64,000 nt of DNA, taken from NCBI RefSeq assembly GCF_000246985.2, contig NC_022084.1:1-64000 (forward strand), written 5' to 3'. The notes beneath the pieces were generated by a model. It searched no databases, was not told the DNA's origin, and worked only from the letters and a program-made list of their open reading frames with translations. The stretch is from Thermococcus litoralis DSM 5473. Its GTDB lineage: Archaea > Methanobacteriota_B > Thermococci > Thermococcales > Thermococcaceae. Below, in pieces: positions 1 through 22,641 of the stretch (within the stretch, counting starts at the first letter, position 1; each line of letters opens with the position of its first letter). A program made the position numbers and the translations under genes.

Positions 1-397
1 AGAACCAAAAGGAGGAGGTGAAAATAGACTTTCAATTCTTCTAAAGTCTTATTGGAACAGCTTGATGGCTTTGAATGAAAAAACTGCGCTCTTGACTTTC
101 AATTCTTCTAAAGTCTTATTGGAACTAAACTTGCTTGAGATTTCGCGGCGATTTTACTATACTTTCAATTCTTCTAAAGTCTTATTGGAACAAAGACAAC
201 TCGTAACAATTGGGTTGGTCTTGCTGTTCTTTCAATTCTTCTAAAGTCTTATTGGAACTTGAAAAAGAACTCAGGGAGCAATCAACCTATACAACGACTT
301 TCAATTCTTCTAAAGTCTTATTGGAACACAGTAGAGCAGACAGTAAATGCGCTCGCAAGCATACCTACTTTCAATTCTTCTAAAGTCTTATTGGAAC

Positions 398-776
398 ACG
401 GGAACGCGACCGAAGAGGACGTCGAACTATTGTTAAAGAACTTTCAATTCTTCTAAAGTCTTATTGGAATTCCCCCTTATGTTAGCTATAGGGTTTCTAG
501 GTCTTTTGGCTTCAATTCTTCTAAAGTCTTATTGGAACGGGCGAAACTAGAGTCCCTAAAGCCGGATGGCTAGAACTTTCAATTCTTCTAAAGTCTTATT
601 GGAACTAGAGGGGCAACGACCGCCCAAATAATGCAGATTTTCTTTCAATTCTTCTAAAGTCTTATTGGAACATAGACTTTAACCCATGCTGTACAGTCTA
701 TAAAATCTCTTTCAATTCTTCTAAAGTCTTATTGGAACAAGAATACCTAGAAACGAAATTCGGGGGCGGTGAATGA
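398..776 (-). repeat. Duplicated six-spacer block, copy 1
   Basis: Six consecutive spacers, starting with the 43-nt spacer at 398-440 and ending with the one at 739-776, are repeated in the same order at 1285-1667. Copy 1 differs by four single-base deletions, all between about 470 and 541: one at the end of a repeat, one inside a spacer, one inside the next repeat and one at the start of the next spacer. Confidence 0.97.
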
Positions 777-1284
777 CTTTCAATTCTTCTAAAGTCTTAT
801 TGGAACACGGATGGCATAGAAATATTATTCCATGCCATCACGAACTTTCAATTCTTCTAAAGTCTTATTGGAACTCTACGTCGCCCATTATGGCTATGCT
901 CTCTTGTAATGCTCTTTCAATTCTTCTAAAGTCTTATTGGAACGGAATTTTCGGTCGAATGGAAAGTAACGGATAAAGGCAAATTTCTTTCAATTCTTCT
1001 AAAGTCTTATTGGAACGGGCGCCGTAAGTCGCCCCCTAAGTACCCGCCTTAAGGCTTTCAATTCTTCTAAAGTCTTATTGGAACCACCTTTTTGTTAATT
1101 ATGCTTTTGTCTTCTTTTAACTTTCAATTCTTCTAAAGTCTTATTGGAACCAAATTCCGATATATTAGAACGAACCGCCGGGCTTACTTTCAATTCTTCT
1201 AAAGTCTTATTGGAACAGTTATTCTTTAACGGCCGATGGGGCTTTAAATGAAGACTTTCAATTCTTCTAAAGTCTTATTGGAAC

Positions 1285-1667
1285 ACGGGAACGCGACCGA
1301 AGAGGACGTCGAACTATTGTTAAAGAACTTTCAATTCTTCTAAAGTCTTATTGGAACTTCCCCCTTATGTTAGCTAATAGGGTTTCTAGGTCTTTTGGCT
1401 TTCAATTCTTCTAAAGTCTTATTGGAACGGGGCGAAACTAGAGTCCCTAAAGCCGGATGGCTAGAACTTTCAATTCTTCTAAAGTCTTATTGGAACTAGA
1501 GGGGCAACGACCGCCCAAATAATGCAGATTTTCTTTCAATTCTTCTAAAGTCTTATTGGAACATAGACTTTAACCCATGCTGTACAGTCTATAAAATCTC
1601 TTTCAATTCTTCTAAAGTCTTATTGGAACAAGAATACCTAGAAACGAAATTCGGGGGCGGTGAATGA
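1285..1667 (-). repeat. Duplicated six-spacer block, copy 2
   Basis: Second copy of the block at 398-776, offset by 887 bp at its left end. All repeats here are full length, so this is the better preserved copy. The next spacer on each side differs between the copies, which limits the duplication to exactly six spacers and their repeats. Unequal recombination between repeats is the simplest explanation. Confidence 0.97.
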
Positions 1668-2779
1668 CTTTCAATTCTTCTAAAGTCTTATTGGAACCGA
1701 CTAAATCCGTTTTTATCGTCGCGGAATTATCGACTTTCAATTCTTCTAAAGTCTTATTGGAACCTAGCCTTTCCCCGCTCTTATCTCTCATATAAATGTC
1801 TTTCAATTCTTCTAAAGTCTTATTGGAACTTTACGACGCCGTCCGCGACTATTTCGAAGGCGGTACCTTTCTTTCAATTCTTCTAAAGTCTTATTGGAAC
1901 TTAAAACATTAATGAACATTGAGAAACATTAAAAAATTTCTTTCAATTCTTCTAAAGTCTTATTGGAACCCGGTTCGGACGGGGCGGCTACGGGCTAGCA
2001 TTCATACCTTTCAATTCTTCTAAAGTCTTATTGGAACAAGCCGTTCTACAAAATGAAGACGAAGAAGACGAACTTTCAATTCTTCTAAAGTCTTATTGGA
2101 ACCCAGTCCGAGCTTAACGCATGGGCTAAAGCACTAGAAAAGACTTTCAATTCTTCTAAAGTCTTATTGGAACCCTTTACAATAAGCGGCGCTGAGTTAC
2201 GTATAAGGCTTTCAATTCTTCTAAAGTCTTATTGGAACGGTAGATTAAGAACGGCGTTTATTCTTAGTATTTCTTTCAATTCTTCTAAAGTCTTATTGGA
2301 ACTAGCTCTTGAAGTTATCACACCGTTAGGTATATGGACTTTCAATTCTTCTAAAGTCTTATTGGAACGTGGTGTTCCGGACGCCGAAATCCAAATTAAA
2401 GACAATCCTTTCAATTCTTCTAAAGTCTTATTGGAACTGAAGTTGATAGTTGGATGTTTAATGGTAGAAGTTTTCTTTCAATTCTTCTAAAGTCTTATTG
2501 GAACCAAGAAGGACACCTGGAGAAACACTTAACCTTGCAAGTCTTTCAATTCTTCTAAAGTCTTATTGGAACTTAAAAGTTCTCTTTGGTGGTCAAACAG
2601 TCTTCCAAGCATCTTTCAATTCTTCTAAAGTCTTATTGGAACCTTGAAGCGGCAATAAACTTTTTTAGGCACAACATATTCTTTCAATTCTTCTAAAGTC
2701 TTATTGGAACGATGAGAACGGGACGAAGCTAAGTTACTACGTGGAGAGTCTTTCAATTCTTCTAAAGTCTTATTGGAAC

Positions 2780-3300
2780 AGGGGCGAATTTTCCTCTAAA
2801 CTCCCTACAAAGTAATTAGAAAGCCCAAATCTTATAAGCCTTTCCATAAAGGGTCAATAAAAATCCCCTCAAAAAGCTCGAATCCAAGCCACTAGAGAAG
2901 ACTTCAAAGCACTCACTCGCCTGAACTTACTCTTTTTTCCTCCATGTCCAATCTTGTCCATGAGACTTCCAGAGACAAAATAAAAGCCAAAATCAAAAAT
3001 AAGCTAATAAAAACACTTTGAACTAAAAAAGGTTAAATTTCCACGAGGAGAGGATATCAGAGAAGCCCTAAAAAGACCCTGTTCAAAATTCCGAAAAAAT
3101 TTCGTTACAAAAACCTCAAAATATCATAACCTCCTGTTTGATAGTAACTTATAGTTACTAAAGACTTCTAGAACCCTCTTATAGAATGATTTTAAATTTA
3201 ATTCCTCAATACAAGAGTGAACTAAAAATAGGACTATTCTAACGTGATAACATTCCAAAAAACATAAAAGAAAGCTTGTTAAAATTAGTGTCGATGAGTC
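2780..3300 (-). promoter_or_regulatory. CRISPR leader and cas2 upstream region
   Basis: A 521-bp AT-rich stretch without a convincing gene lies between the leader-proximal repeat and cas2. On the minus strand a TATA-like CTTATAAG lies at 2831-2838, about 50 bp before the first repeat, fitting transcription of the array. Position relative to the array and the adjacent adaptation gene cas2 make this the leader. An 84-codon minus-strand reading frame across 3124-3378 has no recognisable features and overlaps cas2, so I treat it as spurious. The divergent promoter of cas2 must also lie in the right part. Confidence 0.85.
3142..3160. promoter_or_regulatory. 19-bp palindrome in the leader region
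   Basis: TAGTAACT-TAT-AGTTACTA is a perfect inverted repeat with 8-bp arms and a 3-bp centre. It lies about 140 bp before the cas2 start and about 360 bp from the array. A symmetric site of this kind fits a dimeric wHTH regulator; the Csa3 protein encoded nearby is a candidate, but the assignment is inference only. Confidence 0.6.
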
Positions 3301-3558
3301 ATGTATGTGATTATCGTCTATGATGTTGCTGTTGAAAGGGTTAATAAAGTTAAGAAGTTCCTCAGACAGTACCTCCACTGGGTTCAGAACAGCGTTTTTG
3401 AGGGAGAAATAACACTGGCGGAATTTGAGCGCATAAAAGCTGGCCTCAAAGAGATTATTGATGAAAACGAGGACTCTATTGTTGTTTACAAGCTCCGCTC
3501 AATGCCGAAAAGAGAAACAATAGGAGTAGAGAAGAATCCGATTGATGACATTATCTGA
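3301..3558 (+). CDS. cas2: CRISPR-associated endonuclease Cas2
   Basis: The 85-residue product begins MYVIIVYDV, the first beta strand of the Cas2 ferredoxin fold with the conserved Asp, and contains the usual VFEGEIT segment around residues 33-39. Cas2 pairs with Cas1 to integrate new spacers. It is the only rightward cas gene here, sits right next to the leader, and is 7 kb from cas1, so the two adaptation genes are transcribed separately. Its 3' end overlaps the convergent cas6-like gene by 8 bp. The length is typical for the family. Confidence 0.95.
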   Translation: MYVIIVYDVAVERVNKVKKFLRQYLHWVQNSVFEGEITLAEFERIKAGLKEIIDENEDSIVVYKLRSMPKRETIGVEKNPIDDII

Positions 3559-4336
3559 GCCCTCTTTCCATTTCTACCATTCCAAACCCGTGTGGATTCC
3601 TCATTCCTAAGCCAAGATCGTAGGCTACACGAAGGAGCTCTTCCTCGCCCCACATTTTGAAATCAAACTCCCAGGCGCGGGTGTAGATTGGCTTTCCTGT
3701 TTTCTCATCTATCTTGACGAGAAGTCTGTAACTCTTCGGCTTCTTTGTGAGAACTCTAATGTCAAAGCTCCCCTCATAAGGCTCGCCGTAAACCATCAGG
3801 TACTTTGACTTGAGGTTTTCAAAGAGAAGCTCCTTCCAAACCTTAGGCTCGTTCTCAAAGGGGCTGTTAGGCTGACCAACTGGAGAAAGATCCCATTGTT
3901 TGAAGCCGTTTGGTGGGTTGTTGTAATAGACGTTGACTGGGGAGATGGTCTTAAAGCGCTTCCCCGAGAGATGTTCGGGAGTTTCTTCAAGCCTGGGTTC
4001 GTAGTAGAGGGGCCTTTGACCCCTCACATAGAGCTCACCTATTCCATATCCAAGACCTTCAACTAGGACTCTTAAGATTGTCTCTTCCGTGGAGGCAACG
4101 TGGAGCTCCACGGTTCCTGACTCTACGAGCAAGCCTTCATTCACCCTCTTTGTTCTTCCAACGGGTTTGAACTTTGACGCAACTAACTTGATGTCCCTCT
4201 TGTTGTTGTGCACCCTCTCAGCAACTTCCTTATCGGCGAGTTTAATAGCATGGAGAAGGAAGGAATAGAGGTAGCGGGGATAGTCGTATGGGATAAGGAA
4301 TGGGGGTTCGAAGTGGAGAAGCAGTCTAATCCTCAT
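3551..4336 (-). CDS. cas6: Cas6-family crRNA endoribonuclease, second copy
   Basis: The 261-residue protein has the two-RAMP architecture of Cas6: an N-terminal IPYDYPRYLYSFLLHAI segment like the [12 protein letters not shown] region of the other Cas6 here, and a C-terminal glycine-rich loop GLGMRNPHGFGMVE near the end. A His around residue 43 could be the counterpart of the catalytic His. It is diverged from the canonical Cas6 encoded at 17671-18459. It closes the type I-A gene block, starting at an ATG that overlaps the end of csa3 by 11 bp. Both Cas6 proteins could process the single visible array, or this one may serve the I-A complex. Family assignment is firm; activity is inferred. Confidence 0.88.
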   Translation of the reverse strand: MRIRLLLHFEPPFLIPYDYPRYLYSFLLHAIKLADKEVAERVHNNKRDIKLVASKFKPVGRTKRVNEGLLVESGTVELHVASTEETILRVLVEGLGYGIGELYVRGQRPLYYEPRLEETPEHLSGKRFKTISPVNVYYNNPPNGFKQWDLSPVGQPNSPFENEPKVWKELLFENLKSKYLMVYGEPYEGSFDIRVLTKKPKSYRLLVKIDEKTGKPIYTRAWEFDFKMWGEEELLRVAYDLGLGMRNPHGFGMVEMERGLR

Positions 4337-5003
4337 AACACTCTTCCCCCTTGATCTTTAGGTATAACTTTCCAGCTTTGGTTGCTCTGTACTTAGGTGC
4401 TCTCCCATCAGGCTTTTCAGCCTTAACAAGGTAGTATTTTGCCATTTCCTTTAGCTCATTGCTGATTGTCGCTGGAGAAACCCCAAGCTCCTCGGATATC
4501 TTTCTTACACTCTTACCCCCAAGGAGACCACAGATTATTCTTACCCATCTTCTGTTGGAGGGGGCTAGAAACGACCCTAATTCCAAGGAGATATGCCCTG
4601 AAAGGTTCTCGAAGTCACTTTCCACTATAATTCTAACGTCCTGAATGCTCAAAAGTGCCAGCAAAGTTGATACGATAAGCGGTCTCATACCTCCTGAGAG
4701 AACTGCTAGAACGAGGCGGTCGTTGGTAAGATTGTCTCTTATGGCTTGGATTATTCTAACTACTAGCTCTTCGCCGTTAAGGGGGACCTCTAAAATCACA
4801 AAATGCTCTTCTCCGATTATCGGTGAGGCTATGTTTTTTATTGAACTGATTGCGTTGGCAGTTCTTTGCTCCTTGTGATAGCTCTCTGGAACGATTGCCA
4901 ATAGTTTGTCTCCGGGTTCGAGCCCATTAACGTCCTCTCTCTTTCTTACCAGTGCCCGGACAATGAACTTCTCGTCAAAGCCTATTGGAAAGACCACGAG
5001 CAA
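4326..5003 (-). CDS. csa3: Csa3-type CARF-wHTH transcriptional regulator
   Basis: The N-terminal half (about residues 1-135) has the Rossmann-like CARF pattern, with a VLSGGMRPL loop near 103-111 for nucleotide binding. The C-terminal half has a winged helix-turn-helix with KISEELGVSPATISNELKEM around 168-187. This is the layout of Csa3, which controls cas and array promoters in type I-A loci. The start chosen is TTG at 5003, preceded by a GGGGGTGGGA ribosome site and overlapping the end of cas3'' by 29 bp. Its ligand and DNA site are unknown; palindromes at 3142-3160 and upstream of the cas6 operon are candidates. Confidence 0.88.
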   Translation of the reverse strand: MLVVFPIGFDEKFIVRALVRKREDVNGLEPGDKLLAIVPESYHKEQRTANAISSIKNIASPIIGEEHFVILEVPLNGEELVVRIIQAIRDNLTNDRLVLAVLSGGMRPLIVSTLLALLSIQDVRIIVESDFENLSGHISLELGSFLAPSNRRWVRIICGLLGGKSVRKISEELGVSPATISNELKEMAKYYLVKAEKPDGRAPKYRATKAGKLYLKIKGEECYED

Positions 5004-5637
5004 CGTCCCACCCCCTCACTTTTAAGACTTCAAAAATCTCTTTTCCAAGGGTGCTACCCTTTCCGCCCCTGTTTAATGCCGCAGCGTAGTTGTCTGCAAC
5101 AACCAGAGGAAGTAGGAGCGAATAAACGCCTCTCAGGTTTCGTCTCATAACTTCTTCTGCCTCTTGCATGAATTCATTCCAATTCTTCCATGGGGTTTTC
5201 CTAGGTAGCCTTTCTCCCGAAAGCTCTTCGAGCACGGATAAACATTCCTCACAAAGCCCGGAATTCTCCGGTCTTTTAGGAGCTCCAATTCTGATCCAGT
5301 CGTGGTGGTGGAGGAGTATCGCAACGGACACCGTATCCCCGACGTCCCCATATTTTCTGAAGGCTTCTCTCGCTACGAGGGCAGAGTAAAACTCGTGAAA
5401 ACCAAAGCTCGCCCTTCTTTTCTGAAATTCTTCAAGGCACTTTCCAACGTCGTGAAGGATGTAAGCTTTTCTTAGAAGCTCTCCTGCAAGCTTGGAATCT
5501 ATGTTCAAAATTCTGGACAGGAATCGAGCATAGCTCCTACGAAGGTATAACCCGTCGATAATCTCAAGACCCTTTCTTATGTGGGCTTCCATCGGTTCCA
5601 CACAGGCTCCATTCTCAAAAAATGCGCACGCACTCAT
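4975..5637 (-). CDS. cas3'': Cas3'' HD nuclease, type I-A
   Basis: A 220-residue HD-domain protein. It shows AYILHDVGK (about 58-66), FGFHEFYSA (about 78-86), the LLHHHDW motif (about 107-113) and a late VADNYAA. These are the metal-binding His and Asp positions of Cas3'' single-strand nucleases. In type I-A the HD nuclease and the helicase are separate subunits, as here. Its ATG overlaps the TGA of the reconstructed cas3' gene as ATGA, implying translational coupling. Confidence 0.92.
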   Translation of the reverse strand: MSACAFFENGACVEPMEAHIRKGLEIIDGLYLRRSYARFLSRILNIDSKLAGELLRKAYILHDVGKCLEEFQKRRASFGFHEFYSALVAREAFRKYGDVGDTVSVAILLHHHDWIRIGAPKRPENSGLCEECLSVLEELSGERLPRKTPWKNWNEFMQEAEEVMRRNLRGVYSLLLPLVVADNYAAALNRGGKGSTLGKEIFEVLKVRGWDVARGLSNRL

Positions 5638-7207
5638 GGGATACCACGCTCCCAGTCATACTCGCCTGTGAAGACGACCTCAACATTTTCTCCGAGTGCA
5701 ATGGATTTCGCCACGTTGTAAGCATCGTTTAAGTTCCGTATCTCCCCTTCCAACCCCTTACCTCCACGATTCCTTTGGAGTAAAGCTCCATCAGCTTAGA
5801 GGGGCTTATCAGCACGGCTTCTTCCCCCACCAAAAGCGGAATTAGGAAGCCTCTCATAACTGAAATTCCCTTGGCAGTTAAGCTTTCTATTGCACTTAAA
5901 ACGTGGGGTGCCCTTTTAGTCGGGTCTTTCATGAGCCGAAGTAGTTTTCCTTCCAGCTCTTTGTTGACATTTTTGGTAATAGAAGTTGGCTTTTTTCCAT
6001 GGACTTCCGTGACTATCCCCTGATAGGTCTTTGGAACCCTCGAAAAGACCCTGTTCCCTTTCATCAATTCTACTGTCTTTTCAACTTTGTCTCTTGGGTA
6101 TGGTCCACAGGGTGCATCTTCAAGGACGATTATCTTGGCTTTTGTTTCATTCCCGTAGCGGGCTACTCTCCCAAAGCGTTGGAGAAGGGAATTTATAGGA
6201 GCCTTATCGGTTATCATTAAATCAACTGAAAAGTCAACGCCAGCTTCGACCGCTTGTGTCCCTATGAGAAGAAAATTCCCCTCTTTTATCCATCTTCTCA
6301 AGCGGTCAATAAGTTCCCTCTTGTGGGTTGGAGTCATTCTACCGTGTATTAGCATAACTCTCTCGCTCTCATGCCAGATATTTGGGTTGTTTCTAACCCT
6401 GTCAAACAACTCAACGGCCCTTGCAACCGAGTTAACTATAACAGCGTTTCTCTTCCCATGTTCTACAAAATTGATGGGATCCCCATGCCTGAACTCAATT
6501 TTGATGTCTTTTTTCAACTCTCGTTCAATGAAGGGATCATTCTCTTGCGGAGATAGAACAGTGAAGTCGTAGCCGTTTTTCTTTGCATATTTCTCGAAAA
6601 TTCTCCTGTGAGCCTCCGAGAGAGTAGCAGTCATGACCACGATGGGAACTTTCTGGGATGTGAGGAACTCAATAACTGATAGAAATGCAGTCACCATTGA
6701 TTCATCCTCAAGAAGGAAGTGGGCCTCATCAAAGATTACCAGTGATGTCAGTATTGAGGCTTGGGTTAAGTAGTCATAGCCGAACTCCTGGCCCGCTTTA
6801 ACCCTGTGTCTCTTCTTTGTGTTGAGCTTCAGCAAATCCCACGTGAATGTGTCCGCGGTGGTTATGTTGAGCGGAAAGAGGTGAAGGAACTCACCGCTTG
6901 AACCCATCATCTTGGTTCTGGAGAACCCAAACGCCTCTTCCGCTGTTTTTTGGATGTCCTCTATGATTGAACGCATCGGGAGAACGTGAATTACCCTATC
7001 AAAGATGGAGGCGTCCCAAAGGGAGTGAACCGCCAAGGCAAAGCTTAAGAGTGTCTTTCCGTATCCTGTGGGGGCCTGGAGAATTAAAAAAGGTGGCTTC
7101 TCAGAGGAGGTGATAAAATGAAAAGCCTCCTCAAGCAGTGGCCTTCTTTCTGGCTCAAATCCCTTAGCCTTTGCGAGCTTTTGGAGTGCCTCCCTGAACG
7201 CTCTCAA
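5634..7207 (-). CDS. cas3': Cas3' helicase, type I-A, apparent C-terminal frameshift
   Basis: A superfamily 2 DNA helicase with Walker A QAPTGYGKTLL, DEAH box FDEAHFL, motif III TATLSE and motif VI QRFGRVARYG. It unwinds target DNA for degradation by the adjacent Cas3''. As read, the frame ends at 5729 with GWKGRYGT. One extra base at the C4 run (5744-5747, G4 on the coding strand) opens a continuation of about 30 codons ending VFTGEYDWERGIP, whose TGA overlaps the cas3'' ATG. That clean fit suggests a sequencing indel or recent mutation. I favour TTG at 7207, with GGGGGTG upstream and a TTGA overlap with csa4; a GTG at 7234 is the alternative. Confidence 0.88.
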
Positions 7208-8403
7208 AGAAGCACCCCCAGATGTTCCTGCCACATGAACGTTTTCATAACCTTCCGGAACTCTCCGCTTGCTCTGCTGCTTCCCTCCAGAAGGGCTCTA
7301 CCTTGACGGAATAGCCTGAAAACGGCATCTCTGATTAACTCCCTTCTCCCGCTGTTAATGGCCCTGTAAAGGTCTTTGACGAAGATGTATGCCAGCATCT
7401 CGCCGTCTCCGTTTACTCCCTTCCAGAGCTCTTTTTCCGCAACGTCCAAAAGGGCCCAGAGGGGGTACTTCTGAACCGTGGCGTTTCCCTCCTTGAGCTC
7501 TACGAGAAGGGGCAGACCCCCTATGCTAATGGCCTCAATCTTTCTCATGTACTTTGTCATGTACTCGCTCAGCCCTGCTAGGTTGAGCTGTGTGGTCTTA
7601 AGCTCTGTATAGACCTGCCTCTCAAGGCTTATTAGGTGTAGCGTCACCGGATATACTTCCTCAACGACGTTTCGTCCTTCCTCAGCAAGTTTCATCGCCA
7701 GCTTCATCTCATAGAGCTCCTCCGTGCTCAGAGAGATTCTGCCCGATGCTCCAGCACCTGTTAATTGTAGAAGGCCATTCCTAATAACGTCCTCAACCTC
7801 ATAGGGCCAGAAACCTTCAATTCCCGGCTTTGTCATGAGGTAGTATTTTCCGCCTATGAACCCGGCAAATCCTGTGAAGAATCCGAGAGCCGTGAAAGAG
7901 AACCACAGGGGATCCATACGTATCTGAGCTTTCTGGCCGGTTGTCGGACTTAGGAAGCCACTTTGGCGTTCATAATATTCGGGTTGCTTGATTATTGCTG
8001 GTAAAATGGCCTGTTCCCCATTATACGTCACTCCGAGATAAGTTCCGTTTTTGTCTATTTTTATTGAGGATAAAGACTCGCTGGGATCTATATCTCCATC
8101 TCTGAGTAGCTTTATGGTCTCAGTGACCACAAGTTCAAAGAGTTCACCGTAAGTTTCAGGAGCGCTCCTGCCAAACCAAGCATTTAAAACCTTATCAAAG
8201 GAACTCCTGTCGTTTCTACCCATTTTGGATGTGTGTGCCTTCATCCTGCTCCCGAGGGATTTCAATGCCCCCTCAAGTGCATCGGCAAGCTCTTCTTCGT
8301 CGGGTTCAATCCCGGCGTCCATTACAACCCAAGACATGCCCAGTGCAAGTAGCTCCCTGGTTAGACCTTCGTAGGGATAATTTGAAAGAGCCTCAAGGAG
8401 CAA
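7204..8403 (-). CDS. csa4: Csa4/Cas8a large subunit of the type I-A effector
   Basis: The 399-residue product sits between cas5 and cas3' in a complete type I-A cluster, matching the position and size of Csa4 (Cas8a2). It has no strong catalytic motif. A hydrophobic stretch FTALGFFTGFAGFIGGKYY lies near residues 171-189, and the C-terminal half is helix rich, as expected for a Cascade large subunit. The start is TTG at 8403, five bases after GGAGGTGAT. It overlaps cas5 by 11 bp. Identification relies mainly on gene order, so confidence is below that of the helicase. Confidence 0.8.
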   Translation of the reverse strand: MLLEALSNYPYEGLTRELLALGMSWVVMDAGIEPDEEELADALEGALKSLGSRMKAHTSKMGRNDRSSFDKVLNAWFGRSAPETYGELFELVVTETIKLLRDGDIDPSESLSSIKIDKNGTYLGVTYNGEQAILPAIIKQPEYYERQSGFLSPTTGQKAQIRMDPLWFSFTALGFFTGFAGFIGGKYYLMTKPGIEGFWPYEVEDVIRNGLLQLTGAGASGRISLSTEELYEMKLAMKLAEEGRNVVEEVYPVTLHLISLERQVYTELKTTQLNLAGLSEYMTKYMRKIEAISIGGLPLLVELKEGNATVQKYPLWALLDVAEKELWKGVNGDGEMLAYIFVKDLYRAINSGRRELIRDAVFRLFRQGRALLEGSSRASGEFRKVMKTFMWQEHLGVLL

Positions 8404-9128
8404 GAACTATCACCTCCTCGTCGATCTCTGCAGTTGAGAATTTTCCTCTGACCTCAACTGTCCCTTCGGGGTAAAACATTACCATGCGTTTGGCGTTGGA
8501 GTAGTCACCGATTCCAGAACGCCAGTCAACAACCGTTTGGAGAGTTCCCTTTCCCTGCACATGGACTCCCTTAAAGGGGAAGGCATATGCTGTTCTGACC
8601 TTGTCCCTCTCCCGAAATACTGTCTTTCCCATCTTGACCTCTTCAACACTGACTATCGATTCCCTTGAGCCAAGCCTCGTTATTCCCCATGCTGCCCTTT
8701 CTAAGTCTTTTGGAGTGTATGTGCTTTTTGACAATGCATCTTCATCGATAAGATAAGCAGCCGTTAGAGAGCCGTCAAACTCACCATATAGAACCGCGAA
8801 GGGAAAAGAGGTTACTGCACTCTGGACTTTCCCACGGTAAATGGTGTTGATTTTCAATAGGGATCCATAGAGCTTTGGTTTGCCTTCTACCTTAATGGTG
8901 GCCCACTTAAAGAGGCTCATTACGGATTCCGCTTTGCTTTTGAAGTTTTTTTTTCTCGTAAGTGGTCTCTCCTCTGTCGCCGCTGATGTGGAGGAGAGGG
9001 TACGCTATTGCACCTATCAGTGTGGTTGGTGGAACGTAGCGCAGAGCAGTTCGCATCTTGCTCTGAGGAAGGGCGCGGAGGGCTATTATCCCGGTGGGCC
9101 TCAGCTGAACCTTTAAAAATAAAGGCAA
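8393..9128 (-). CDS. cas5a: Cas5, type I-A, frameshifted at a 9-A run
   Basis: Two overlapping reading frames together give one Cas5. The first starts at TTG 9128 (GAGGTGG upstream), contains FLKVQLRPTGIIALRA and YVPPTTLIGAIAYPLLH, then runs into a stop at 8907. The second carries the rest, from SLFKWATIKVEG to the end. Removing one A from the A9 run (T9 at 8946-8954 on the plus strand) joins them as YEKKNFKSKAESVMSLFKWA, giving about 245 residues, a normal Cas5 length. The PPTTLIGAIAY segment is the typical Cas5 N-terminal signature. Cas5 caps the crRNA 5' handle in Cascade. The shift may be a sequencing artefact. Confidence 0.85.
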
Positions 9129-9138
9129 GGGAACCACC

Positions 9139-14441
<5,303 letters not shown>

Positions 14442-14445
<4 letters not shown>

Positions 14446-15074
14446 TTGCTCCACCTATGTAGATAAACACCTATTCCAAGCTCGCTATCGTAGAGGCTTT
14501 TTGTTGTCTGTCTTCTTTTTTCTGCATCTGTCCTTGGATACGGCAACACAACAAAGGGCTTTACGAGTTTTGCCCTTCTCGGAATGATGGAATAATCATA
14601 TTCAACAACGAGCGCATGGACCATACCAGAGAGTCCAAGTTCGATGGGCACTATCGTTCCTCCGAGAGGCGCTTCCTTTTCTTCAAGCTCAACATCTTCT
14701 TTGATCTCTTCGACAACTGCTAGATCACTGGACCTCCCAAGGAGGAGCTGATAGCGAGGTCTTTTGAAGTGTTCTTTCCACTCGTCCGGAAGATAAAGGT
14801 AGAGCTCTGCATTGTAGTGAAATTCACGTTTCATGATGTCTGTCTCAACCTTTCCGAGAGCATAGATTTTTTCAAGATCTACTCCTCTTCCTCCGCTTTT
14901 GAAGACGTAGCCAACGTATGGAAGCTCTGTGAGGTAAACTGGTTCTCCCTTTGCGGCGGATAGTATTCCCTGAATGGTCGATGGGGGTGGAACTGGCAAG
15001 GTTGGCTGGTATCCTGACTGAAATGTGGGAAAGCGGAAAGATGCCGTCCATGCTCTCAGTTTTACCCGTATCAT
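14442..15074 (-). CDS. cas5t: Cas5t of the Cst-type I-B effector
   Basis: A 210-residue Cas5. The N-terminal signature is WTASFRFPTFQSGYQPTLPVP followed by PPPSTIQGILSAAKGE, the Cas5 glycine/proline-rich segment. It caps the 5' handle in the Cst complex. The product is clearly different from the I-A Cas5 at 8393-9128, supporting two separate effector complexes. ATG at 15074 lies four bases after the cst2 stop. Confidence 0.92.
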
Positions 15075-15078
15075 GGGC

Positions 15079-18547
<3,469 letters not shown>

Positions 18548-18610
18548 ACCACGATTTGAAGAATTCCCACACCTTATTAAACCAACATGAAACAAATTTA
18601 AAAGAAGGAA

Positions 18611-22471
<3,861 letters not shown>

Positions 22472-22641
22472 TTATTTTGCTATTCCGCAGTACCATAGTA
22501 AAAGTATCGGTAGGAAATAATGAGCAGGTAAGGTAAATATATCTTGCCCTTGCTGAGATTGCCAAGGTGACAAATATTGAAGACAGAGCCCGTCGGAATA
22601 ATAAAGAGTAGAAAAACCCCCAAGTCGGATATTTTATCCAA

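Larger units (their letters stand above)
29..2779 (-). CRISPR. CRISPR array, 41 repeats
   Basis: I count 41 copies of a 30-bp repeat, near-perfect throughout, with 40 complete spacers of about 36-43 bp; bases 1-28 are part of a further spacer, so the array continues left of the window. On the minus strand the repeat begins GTTCCAATAAGAC and ends ATTGAAAG, the usual 8-nt crRNA 5' handle in Thermococcales. This, plus the AT-rich leader on the right, sets transcription leftward and puts the youngest spacers near 2750. Repeats 7 (441-469) and 8 (510-538) are each one base short. Six consecutive spacers occur twice. The neighbouring Cas6 proteins are the expected processing nucleases. Confidence in the array is very high; orientation is inferred from repeat and leader features. 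Confidence 0.99.

Noticed and set aside
62-2490. Several short reading frames inside the CRISPR array
   Set aside because: They are translations of the repeat and spacers, with the same peptide recurring, and have no gene features.
3124-3378. 84-codon minus-strand frame in the leader
   Set aside because: It overlaps cas2 antisense, has no ribosome site and resembles no family; AT-rich leaders readily give such frames.
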